A DNA stretch of 5,675 nucleotides. It comes from Bacilli bacterium (lineage in GTDB: Bacteria > Bacillota_I > Bacilli_A > RFN20 > CAG-826). The notes beneath the pieces are model-generated. The model did not search any database. It was not told where the DNA came from and saw only the letters and a program-made list of their open reading frames with translations. The position numbers were made by a program, and so were the translations under genes. The stretch lies in contig JAILKX010000141.1 of NCBI GenBank assembly GCA_024693415.1, positions 1 through 5,675 on the forward strand, read 5' to 3'. Of this stretch, positions 1 to 5,675 are shown piece by piece (position 1 is the first letter of the stretch; every line of letters starts with the position of its first letter).

Positions 1-192
1 GTCGTAAAGCCGGATGATCGAGCGGCCGGTCGTGGTCTTGCCGCAGCCGGACTCGCCGACGAGGCCGAAGACCTCGCCCTTATGGATTTCGAAGCTCACG
101 TCATCGACGGCCTTGAGCTCGAATTTGCCCATTTTGAAGTACTGCTGAAGGTGGTCGACTTTCAGCAAGACGGGGGTGTTGATCTCATTCAT
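1..192 (-). CDS. oppF: Oligopeptide ABC transporter ATP-binding protein OppF, N-terminal part (cut by window edge)
   Basis: Second ATPase of the peptide importer, expected to pair with OppD on the cytoplasmic face and hydrolyse ATP. Only 64 codons are inside the window; the frame is open to base 1. The translation begins [20 protein letters not shown]. It shows the N-terminal ABC beta-sheet, an aromatic A-loop candidate (Y18/F19) and a complete Walker [10 protein letters not shown], at residues 46-54. The GCGKTT form of the P-loop and the position directly after oppD favour OppF over a second OppD. The ATG at 190-192 is chosen because a GAGGAG Shine-Dalgarno lies 7 nt upstream; the start codon overlaps the oppD 3' end by 8 nt, so translation is probably coupled. 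The Q-loop, signature, Walker B and C-terminal peptide-transporter domain lie outside the window, so it cannot be said whether this subunit also carries an insert. Confidence 0.93.
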   Translation of the reverse strand, partial: MNEINTPVLLKVDHLQQYFKMGKFELKAVDDVSFEIHKGEVFGLVGESGCGKTTTGRSIIRLYD

Positions 193-2341
193 GGCGGCTC
201 TCCTCATCTTTCTTCTTCATGCGCTTGATCCTCTCCTCGATGATCGCGGGCTTCTTGACCTCGGGCGCATTGGGATGCAATAGCCAGGTGGCGGCGTAAT
301 GGGTCTCGGTGATCTCGAACATCGGGGGCTGCTGCTCGAAATCGATCGCAAGCGCGTACTTGTTGCGGTCGGCGAAAGCGTCGCCCTTGGGCGGATAGAT
401 CATGTTCGGCGGGGTGCCGGGGATCGCGTCGAGCTTCTCCTTGGTGTCGAGGTCCGGCATCGAGGACAGAAGCGCCCAGGTATAGGGATGGCGCGGGTCG
501 TAGAAGATGTCGTCGGCGGTGCCGTATTCGACGATCTTGCCGGCATACATGACGGCGACCCTGTCGGCCATGTTGGCGACGACGCCGAGGTCGTGGGTGA
601 TGAAGATGACCGAAAGGTTCCTCTCCTTCTTGATCTTGTTGATGAGCTCGAGGATCTGGGACTGGATGGTGACGTCGAGCGCGGTGGTCGGCTCGTCGCA
701 GATCAGGATGTCCGGGTTCGCGGACAGAGCGATCGCGATGACGACGCGCTGCCTCATGCCGCCCGAGAATTCGAACGGATATTGGCGGTAGCGGATCGCC
801 GGCTCGGGGATGCCGACCTCCTTGAGGAGCTCGAGGGCGCGGACCTTGGCGACGCGCTTGGTGACCTTGTGGACCAGGCGGGAGGCCTGCTCCTTGAAGA
901 AGTCGATCGTCTTGATCATGTGCTTCTTTGGGTCGTAATTCGCCTCTTTGACGAGGTCGCGCTCATAGCGGGCGATGAGGTTCGCCGTGATCTTGACGCA
1001 GTTCTTGCGGCAGAGCTCGAGGTCGACGATGTAAGGCGGGACGACCTGCCAGCCGGGGTTTTTGCCCCTGGAGACGAGTTCGTCGAATTTGGCTTTGCGC
1101 TTATCGTATTTGGCCTGCTGCTTCGGGTTGTTCTTGATGCCGAAGAAATAGCGGTCCAGCTCATGTTTGAGCGAGGTCTTGAACGAGTGCTCGATCGACC
1201 TCTTGGTGGTCGCCATCTGGTCGATGCAGGCGAAGACCATCTTGGTGGCCTTGTTGAATTCCTCGTAGGCTTCCTTGCGGTCGTAGGTCGGGTTGTTCTC
1301 GAGGTAGGCGAGGAGGTCTTTGAGCTGCGGGATGGTGTTGCGGCGCGCCTCGATCGCCTGCTCGTGCGAGTAGCGCTCGGCGTCGCAGCCGATCTCGATG
1401 AAGCCGATCATGAAGTCCTCGTCGAGGAATTGCCTCGTCATCTTGTCGAGGGAGGCGACGTCCATCGAGGTCTCGTCGAAGTCGGGGTTGACGTACTTGT
1501 AGTAGGCTAAGGTGAAATAGTTCGGCGGGGTGACCTTCACCGCTTCCTTCAACGCCTCAAGCGCCGGCTGGAGGGCCTTGTCGAGGTCTTCGGGGGAGAT
1601 GTTCTTGCCGAGCTTCCTCGCGTTTTCGAAGGAGGACTTGTAGGCATTCAGCTCCTCCTCGGTCTTCTTGAGGACGAAGGGGTGGACGGTCTTACCGATC
1701 TTGGCGATGAATTTGGAAAGCGAGCCGCGGAGGTCGACCTTCTGCTTCTTCGAGTAGAGGAAGGAAAGCTCCTCCATCTCGGAGATGAGCGAGGTCGCTT
1801 CGTCGAAGGCGTTGACGTAGGCGACTTCGAGCTTGGTGGAGAGGATGCAGAATTCGTCGAATTTCTTGATGTCGGCGGCGTTCTGCTCCCTGCGCTCGGG
1901 ATGGACGAGGTCAAGGTTCTTCTTGAGGAGGCCGAGGTAATGGTTGAAGTTCTCCTTGGCGTTCTTTTGGCGAGCCTTGCCGTTAAGGATCATCGCCTCG
2001 GTGAGCTGTTTGCCGACGCGCATGATGGGGTTGAGGAAGGAAAGCGGGTCCTGGAAGATCATCGAGATCTTGTCGCCGCGGATCTTGTGGAAGTTCTCTT
2101 CCGAGATCTTGAGGAGGTCTTGGCCATCGTAGAGGATCTCGCCGCCCTCGACGATCGAGTTGCCGGACAAAATGCCGATGATGGCCTTGGACGTGACGGA
2201 TTTGCCAGAGCCGGACTCGCCGACGATGGCGAGGGTCTCGCCCTTATAGAGGTCGAAGCTGATATCGCGGACGGCCTTGAGGATGCCGCCCTGGGTGCGG
2301 AAGGATATCTGCAGGTTCTTGACTTGTAGTTTCTTTTCCAT
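185..2341 (-). CDS. oppD: Oligopeptide ABC transporter ATP-binding protein OppD with a large internal insert (718 aa)
   Basis: Cytoplasmic ATPase that should power peptide uptake together with OppF. Motifs in order: Walker A GESGSGKS (41-48), Q-loop MIFQDP (94-99, Q97), signature FSGGMRQR (525-532), Walker B ILICDE (545-550, catalytic E550), D-loop ALD (554-556) and H-loop ITHD (581-584, H583). After these comes the oligopeptide-transporter C-terminal domain, with [16 protein letters not shown] at 617-632 and [16 protein letters not shown] at 641-656. All catalytic residues are present. Usual OppD length is about 330-360 aa; here the Q-loop and signature are 428 residues apart instead of about 65, because of extra sequence at roughly 125-490. 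The four C-terminal Fe-S cysteine positions are D654, N660, D667 and T685. The ATG at 2339-2341 has a GGAGGA Shine-Dalgarno 9 nt upstream; oppC ends 5 nt before it. The stop is TGA, overlapping the oppF start region. Confidence 0.95.
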   Translation of the reverse strand: MEKKLQVKNLQISFRTQGGILKAVRDISFDLYKGETLAIVGESGSGKSVTSKAIIGILSGNSIVEGGEILYDGQDLLKISEENFHKIRGDKISMIFQDPLSFLNPIMRVGKQLTEAMILNGKARQKNAKENFNHYLGLLKKNLDLVHPERREQNAADIKKFDEFCILSTKLEVAYVNAFDEATSLISEMEELSFLYSKKQKVDLRGSLSKFIAKIGKTVHPFVLKKTEEELNAYKSSFENARKLGKNISPEDLDKALQPALEALKEAVKVTPPNYFTLAYYKYVNPDFDETSMDVASLDKMTRQFLDEDFMIGFIEIGCDAERYSHEQAIEARRNTIPQLKDLLAYLENNPTYDRKEAYEEFNKATKMVFACIDQMATTKRSIEHSFKTSLKHELDRYFFGIKNNPKQQAKYDKRKAKFDELVSRGKNPGWQVVPPYIVDLELCRKNCVKITANLIARYERDLVKEANYDPKKHMIKTIDFFKEQASRLVHKVTKRVAKVRALELLKEVGIPEPAIRYRQYPFEFSGGMRQRVVIAIALSANPDILICDEPTTALDVTIQSQILELINKIKKERNLSVIFITHDLGVVANMADRVAVMYAGKIVEYGTADDIFYDPRHPYTWALLSSMPDLDTKEKLDAIPGTPPNMIYPPKGDAFADRNKYALAIDFEQQPPMFEITETHYAATWLLHPNAPEVKKPAIIEERIKRMKKKDEESRHE
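200..205 (-). promoter_or_regulatory. Shine-Dalgarno of oppF
   Basis: On the minus strand the sequence is GAGGAG followed by 7 nt (AGCCGCC) and ATG. It lies inside the last codons of oppD. The good match and spacing fix the oppF start at 192 and suggest that oppF is initiated while ribosomes finish oppD. Confidence 0.75.
872..1969 (-). other. Insert within OppD between Q-loop and ABC signature
   Basis: This codes for about residues 125-490 of OppD; edges are approximate. Family-like sequence stops near [10 protein letters not shown] (121-130) and resumes near [15 protein letters not shown] (500-514). In between lie about 365 residues rich in Lys, Glu, Asp and Arg, with heptad-like stretches such as [17 protein letters not shown] (228-244) and [14 protein letters not shown] (414-427). 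This suggests a mainly alpha-helical soluble domain. I see no membrane segment, signal peptide, second Walker motif or recognisable catalytic motif. It sits in the ABC helical subdomain, which in this family contacts the permease coupling helices, so it would project into the cytoplasm near the membrane. Codon use looks like the rest of the gene and the frame is unbroken, so it is not a recent insertion element. I do not recognise the domain. Confidence 0.8.
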
Positions 2342-2346
2342 GGTGA

Positions 2347-4872
2347 TTAGTCCTCCGTTCCCCTAAGCGACGGGTTGAAGGCGTCGCGCAAGCCGTTGCC
2401 GAACAAATTGAAGCAAAGCATGAGCAATGAGATGAAGATGGCCGGGAACAGGATGATGTGCGGATAGGTCACTAGATATGGTTGGCCATTCGCAAGCAAG
2501 GTGCCGACCGAGGTCATCGTGCCCGAGTTCAGGTTGATGATGCCGAGGTAGGACAATGAGGTCTCGGAGAAGATCATGCCCGGGATGACGAGGACCGAGC
2601 CCGTGACGATCGTGCCGAGGGCGTTCGGGAAGATATGGCGGAACATGATGCGCGGGTCCTTGGCGCCCAAGGTGCGCGCCGCCAAAACGTATTCCTGGTT
2701 CTTGAAGCGGTAGAACTGCATTCGGACCGTGCCCGATTCGCCGATCCACCCGGTCAAGAAGAAGGCGATGAAGAGGATCAATACCTGGCTCGATCCGCCC
2801 ATGTGGTACTTCAATAGGGTGATGACGATCATGAACGGGACCGCGGAAAGGATCTCGACGATGCGCTCCATCACGAGGTCGATCTTGCCGCCGTAATAGC
2901 CTTCGATCGCGCCGTAGATCGCGCCCACCACCATGTTCACGACCGCGACGACGATCGCCATGATGAAGGAGAACCTAGCGCCCGAGGCAAGGCAGACGAA
3001 GATATCCTGGCCGGCGTGTGTCGTTCCGAAGAGGAAGTACGGGCCGGTGATGCCGTCTTTGAGGACCGCCTGGTGGTAATAGGAATAATAGCGGAAGTAA
3101 TTGACGCGGATCTCGTAGGTGTTGCCGGTCTGGCGGGCGTAGGCATAGAGGAAGTTGTCCTCGCCTTCGACGCGCATCTTCGAGGTGTAGTTGTCGCCGT
3201 TGAAGCCGCCGGTCGCGTAATAATACTTGTAGGTGGTGCTGCTCGTCTGCTTGGAGAGGTAGACGATGCCGGCCGATACTTCGGTGGCCAAGGTCGTGTT
3301 GTTCACGTAGAGCAAGGCGAGGTTGGTGTCGCTTGCGATATTGCTTTCGAGCACCGCTTCCGTCGCGGTGTAATCGGAATTGAAGGCGATGTAGTAATTG
3401 CCGTCGAGCGAGGAGTCGGTATGGCCGGTGACGGTCGTGTAGATGGTGTTGCGGGCCGAATCGAAGTTCCAGACGGAGCCGTTATCGACGCCGGACACCC
3501 TTTCGAAGACCGTGTCGTTGCCCGAAGCGGAGAGCTTCAGGTATTTCGCGAGGTTCGGCTTGTCGGTGCCGAGCTTCAACGCGAAGCCGGAGGTGCTGTT
3601 GGCGGTGAAGGTGAGGCGGGTCGCCGAAGAGCCGGCGGTCGCGACGTTATTGACGTTCAGCGAATCGACCGAAGCGAAATAGGAGGCGGCGGTCGTCTTG
3701 CCGCGCGAGGCCCCGAAATAATAGTCCTCGCCGGCAGACACGGAGGTCGCCTGCACGCCTTCGGACTCATAGAGGCCAAAGGGCAAGGCGGTTCCCGCAT
3801 CGACCTCAGAGACCGGGACGATTTGGACGGCCGAGTCGCGGTCGGCGGGGATCGCGAAGGCGTAATCGCCGTCGAGGGAAGCGTCCTCGTGGCCGGTGAC
3901 GGTCGCGACGAGGGTATTCCTGGTCGAATCGTAGGCGAACACGGTCGCCGCTTCGGCGTCGGTGTCGCACACCGCTACTTCGTTATCGTCCTCGAGGATG
4001 ATGCGGAAATAGTCGGTCTGGTGGATGTAGGTTTTCTCGGTCGCCCCATCTTCAGTGACGTCGACCTCTTTCTCGAAAGCGAGCTTATAGCCGCCGTCGG
4101 CGTCGTAGAGGTTGACTGCCTGGGCTAACGAGAAGGTCTGCGAGCTCCTGAGCGTCGGGGTGACGTAGGCCGAATAGATGTTCTCGAAGGAGAAGGTGCC
4201 GTCGGCGTTTTCGGTATAGCCGGTGATCGCGGTGTTGGATCCGCTCATCTCGGTCTTGTACCAGTAGTTGGCGTTGTTGGTGTTCTGGGTCGCGGCCGGA
4301 CGGAGGTCGGGGTCGGTGATCGGGTAGACGATCTGAACGTTATTGGCGTCCTGATAGGCTTGGATCGATTCGAACTCGGCCTGGGTGACGCCGGTCAGGA
4401 AGACCTGGCCCGCTTTGCGGTAGGAATCCTGACGGTAGGTGTACATCATCTGGCCCTGCGCGTTCTCGGCGCGGGTGTATTCCTGGCGCTTGACCGCGTT
4501 CTCGCCGCTTTCGGCGCCGATCGCGTAGTCGTAGAGGAAGGAGGTCTCATTCAGGGTCTTCTTGGTGCAGCCGTCGAGGAAGTCGATGTTCTCGGAGACG
4601 AAGACCTTGGGGAGGGTGTAGCGGAAATAGCCGTCGTTATAGGAAACCGTATAGGGGGTGAGCATCGGGGCGATAATGGCGTAGAGCACCAAGATGCCGA
4701 TGACGATGGCGCCGACGATGGATCCTTTGTTCCTGGAGAAGCGATACATCGCGTCGGCGAAGAAGGAACGGGGTTTGGTGACGAGTTCCTTGTCGTGCAG
4801 GGGTCGATTTTCGTTGACCAATTGGAACTTCTCTTTTGGAAGTTCGGGGAATTGATTCTTGTTCATTGTCAT
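2347..4872 (-). CDS. oppC: Oligopeptide ABC transporter permease OppC with a giant extracytoplasmic domain (841 aa)
   Basis: Inner permease subunit that forms the peptide channel with OppB. After a polar cytoplasmic N-terminus, TM1 is at about 50-72 (SIVGAIVIGILVLYAIIAPM). Residues 73 to about 612 are outside the membrane. The conserved permease core then starts with FGTTHAGQDIFVCLASGAR (615-633), followed by TM segments at about 633-655, 672-690, 696-712, 755-775 and 803-826. The EAA loop that docks on the ATPase is at about 726-754 (QEYVLAARTLGAKDPR, then FRHIFPNALG). The C-terminus FGNGLRDAFNPSLRG (824-838) is typical of OppC/AmiD proteins. Usual length is about 300-350 aa, so about 500 residues are extra, all between TM1 and TM2. 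The ATG at 4872 overlaps the oppB stop (ATGA); Met3 at 4866 is an alternative start that differs by two residues. The stop is TAA. Confidence 0.94.
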   Translation of the reverse strand: MTMNKNQFPELPKEKFQLVNENRPLHDKELVTKPRSFFADAMYRFSRNKGSIVGAIVIGILVLYAIIAPMLTPYTVSYNDGYFRYTLPKVFVSENIDFLDGCTKKTLNETSFLYDYAIGAESGENAVKRQEYTRAENAQGQMMYTYRQDSYRKAGQVFLTGVTQAEFESIQAYQDANNVQIVYPITDPDLRPAATQNTNNANYWYKTEMSGSNTAITGYTENADGTFSFENIYSAYVTPTLRSSQTFSLAQAVNLYDADGGYKLAFEKEVDVTEDGATEKTYIHQTDYFRIILEDDNEVAVCDTDAEAATVFAYDSTRNTLVATVTGHEDASLDGDYAFAIPADRDSAVQIVPVSEVDAGTALPFGLYESEGVQATSVSAGEDYYFGASRGKTTAASYFASVDSLNVNNVATAGSSATRLTFTANSTSGFALKLGTDKPNLAKYLKLSASGNDTVFERVSGVDNGSVWNFDSARNTIYTTVTGHTDSSLDGNYYIAFNSDYTATEAVLESNIASDTNLALLYVNNTTLATEVSAGIVYLSKQTSSTTYKYYYATGGFNGDNYTSKMRVEGEDNFLYAYARQTGNTYEIRVNYFRYYSYYHQAVLKDGITGPYFLFGTTHAGQDIFVCLASGARFSFIMAIVVAVVNMVVGAIYGAIEGYYGGKIDLVMERIVEILSAVPFMIVITLLKYHMGGSSQVLILFIAFFLTGWIGESGTVRMQFYRFKNQEYVLAARTLGAKDPRIMFRHIFPNALGTIVTGSVLVIPGMIFSETSLSYLGIINLNSGTMTSVGTLLANGQPYLVTYPHIILFPAIFISLLMLCFNLFGNGLRDAFNPSLRGTED
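2351..2356 (-). promoter_or_regulatory. Shine-Dalgarno of oppD
   Basis: On the minus strand GGAGGA lies 9 nt before the oppD ATG and falls inside the last codons of oppC (Thr-Glu-Asp-stop). It is a near-consensus site and clearly stronger than the one before oppC. It supports 2341 as the oppD start. Confidence 0.75.
3238..3546 (-). repeat. OppC ectodomain module, copy B
   Basis: About residues 443-545 of OppC. It begins KYLKLSASGNDTVF, contains NFDSARNTIYTTVTGHTDSS (469-488), then SLDGNYYIAF and VSAGIVYLS (532-540). It is the second copy of the module described for 3703-4014. The pattern KYL, then W-x-FD, a T-x-x-G turn and DG-x-Y resembles small beta-rich modules found in secreted proteins of gut Bacillota; that resemblance is from memory and is not a domain assignment. 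Confidence 0.75.
3703..4014 (-). repeat. OppC ectodomain module, copy A
   Basis: About residues 287-390 of OppC. The key block is FAYDSTRNTLVATVTGHEDA (312-331), followed by SLDGDYAF and, farther on, VSAGEDYYFG (378-387). It aligns with copy B at an offset of 154-156 residues. Over the best 33 positions (309-341 against 465-497) I count 18 identities. The match is mainly at protein level, although short DNA stretches such as TGGCCGGTGACGGTCG are shared (plus-strand reading). This fits an old duplication. Confidence 0.75.
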
Positions 4873-4881
4873 TTAGCCCCC
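4869..4881 (-). promoter_or_regulatory. oppB/oppC ATGA overlap with weak ribosome site
   Basis: On the minus strand GGGGG (4881-4877) is followed by CTAA and then ATGA, in which the oppC ATG (4872-4870) and the oppB TGA (4871-4869) share bases. The G-run is a poor Shine-Dalgarno and is only 4 nt from this ATG (10 nt from the alternative Met3). Termination-reinitiation coupling is therefore the likely way oppC is started. Confidence 0.6.
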
Positions 4882-5675
4882 ATTCTGATGCGCGGATCGA
4901 TGAAGCCGTAGCTTAGGTCGATGACGATAGAGGCCAATAGGCCGACCAAGACATAGAAACCGGACAGGAACATGAAGGAGTCGTAGTCTTGGGAATTGAT
5001 CGAGGTTAGATAGAGGCCGCCGATGCCGGGGATCGCGAAGATCTTCTCGATGATGAGCGAGCCGGAGAGGACGCCGATGAACTCGCCGATGATGGACGGG
5101 AAGATCGGGACCATGGCGTTGCGGAGGGCGTGGCGGGTGGTCGCCTGCGCCTTGGTGAGGCCTTTGGTGCGGGCGAGCAGCATGTAGTCGTTGGTGAGGA
5201 CTTCGGTGAGCTCAGCGCGGGTATAGCGGGTATAGCCGGCGATCGAGCCGAAGGACATGGCCATGACGGCCGGGAACATCGACGCGAACATCGATGGGGA
5301 GAAATAATCGTAGCCGGCGTTCATGATGAGCGGGAACCAGCCGAGCAGGAAGCAGAAGATATACTGGACCAAGAAGGCGTAGACGAAGGACGGGACGGAG
5401 ATGAAAATCATGACCGTCGTGGAGATGACCTGGTCCTCCCAGCGGTTTTTGCGGAGGGCGGCGAAGATGCCGAGCATCAGGCCGATCGGGACCGAAAGCA
5501 AGGAGGAATAGATGTTGATGAGGATCGTCGGAGGCAGTTTCGAGCCGAAAACCTCGAGGACCGGATAGTTGCGGTACTCGGCGAGGTTGACGCAGATTCC
5601 GAAGTCGCCTTTGGTAAAAATGCGGACGATGTAATTCCAAAGCTGAACCGGGATCGGGTCATAGTATCCGCGGGC
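4869..5675 (-). CDS. oppB: Oligopeptide ABC transporter permease OppB, C-terminal 268 residues (5' end outside window)
   Basis: Permease partner of OppC. The frame is open from 5675 to a TGA at 4869-4871. An apparent start at 5501 is an internal TTG (Leu) codon and not the true start: the 58 upstream codons are clearly OppB, with YYDPIPVQLWNYI and KGDFG (22-26 of the visible part). TM segments are at about 48-74, 83-112, 128-150, 191-210 and 235-257. The EAA loop that docks on the ATPase is at 161-190 (NDYMLLARTKGLTK, then RHALRNAMVPIF). The C-terminus SYGFIDPRIRMGAK is typical. In ordinary OppB the GDFG motif is near residue 75-80, so at least about 55 residues including TM1 are missing; more if this OppB also carries a long loop after TM1. 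It is the first visible gene of the operon and overlaps oppC by 4 nt. Confidence 0.94.
   Translation of the reverse strand, partial: ARGYYDPIPVQLWNYIVRIFTKGDFGICVNLAEYRNYPVLEVFGSKLPPTILINIYSSLLSVPIGLMLGIFAALRKNRWEDQVISTTVMIFISVPSFVYAFLVQYIFCFLLGWFPLIMNAGYDYFSPSMFASMFPAVMAMSFGSIAGYTRYTRAELTEVLTNDYMLLARTKGLTKAQATTRHALRNAMVPIFPSIIGEFIGVLSGSLIIEKIFAIPGIGGLYLTSINSQDYDSFMFLSGFYVLVGLLASIVIDLSYGFIDPRIRMGAK

Larger units (their letters stand above)
3043..4647 (-). other. Extracytoplasmic insert of OppC between TM1 and TM2
   Basis: This codes for about residues 76-610. It is polar and rich in Thr, Ser, Asp, Asn and Tyr, with alternating patterns that look like beta strands, and has no further membrane segment. 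By the topology of the family it lies outside the cytoplasmic membrane. The outer parts (about 76-240 and 560-610, for example TYRQDSYRKAGQVFL at 145-159 and MRVEGEDNFLYAYARQTGN at 566-584) look to me like the longer OppC ectodomain of some Bacilli/Mollicutes. The middle, about 245-555, holds two diverged modules and may be a second, nested insertion. Only two cysteines (C102, C302) occur in it. A role in docking the substrate-binding protein, peptide capture or surface contact is possible, but nothing in the sequence decides between them. Confidence 0.75.

Noticed and set aside
299..1510. Long plus-strand open frame (403 codons) opposite oppD
   Set aside because: It lies wholly antisense to a certain gene. 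The translation is a low-complexity mix of Gly, Val, Asp, Leu and Arg, as expected from the reverse frame of GC-rich coding DNA, with no recognisable domain.
872..1969. Mobile element, intein or group II intron inside oppD
   Set aside because: The insert is in frame and made of charged helical sequence. I see no Cys/Ser start with His-Asn end at splice points, no terminal repeats and no endonuclease or reverse transcriptase motif.
1682..2329. Plus-strand open frame (215 codons) opposite the 5' part of oppD
   Set aside because: It mirrors the Walker A and Q-loop region of oppD and is a shadow.
2342..2346. Promoter or terminator between oppC and oppD
   Set aside because: The gap is only 5 nt, with no room for either and no hairpin around it.
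3016..4128. Long plus-strand open frame (370 codons) opposite oppC
   Set aside because: Same antisense pattern of Gly/Val/Asp/Arg-rich sequence with no motifs; oppC on the other strand is supported by conserved ends and correct junctions.
5477..5501. TTG at 5499-5501 as the start of oppB
   Set aside because: Conserved OppB sequence (PIPVQLWNYI, KGDFG) continues in frame upstream to the window edge, so this is an internal Leu codon.

Overview
The window lies inside one tightly packed operon on the minus strand, an oligopeptide ABC importer of the Opp/Ami type, read oppB-oppC-oppD-oppF from right to left. Both ends are cut: oppB lacks its 5' end (5675 side) and oppF runs out after 64 codons (1 side). 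Every base belongs to one of these four genes except 5 nt between oppC and oppD. No promoter, terminator, RNA gene, mobile element or CRISPR array can be seen, and no oppA (substrate-binding protein) lies within the window.

Layout in transcription order: oppB (4869-5675, permease, last 268 codons); oppC (2347-4872, permease, 841 aa, start overlapping the oppB stop as ATGA); oppD (185-2341, ATPase, 718 aa, 5 nt after oppC, strong Shine-Dalgarno); oppF (1-192, ATPase N-terminus, start overlapping the end of oppD by 8 nt). OppB and OppC should form the membrane pore, and OppD and OppF the nucleotide-binding pair that drives uptake of peptides delivered by an OppA-type lipoprotein encoded elsewhere.

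Two subunits are far larger than usual. OppC, normally about 300-350 aa, carries an extracytoplasmic region of about 535 residues between TM1 and TM2, and the middle of it holds two diverged copies of a roughly 100-residue module. OppD, normally about 330-360 aa, carries about 365 extra charged, probably helical residues between the Q-loop and the ABC signature motif. The conserved transporter motifs on both sides of each insert are intact and in one frame, so these are enlarged working proteins and not broken genes.

Organism: the OppC/OppD core sequences look like the Bacilli (Ami/Opp) branch, including an OppD C-terminal domain without the Fe-S cysteines. TGA serves as stop for oppB and oppD and Trp is TGG, so this is not the Mycoplasma code. 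The GC content looks moderately high (roughly 55-60% by eye). Together this suggests an uncultured gut-type Bacilli/Erysipelotrichia or Mollicutes-like lineage that uses the standard code. That placement is inference.
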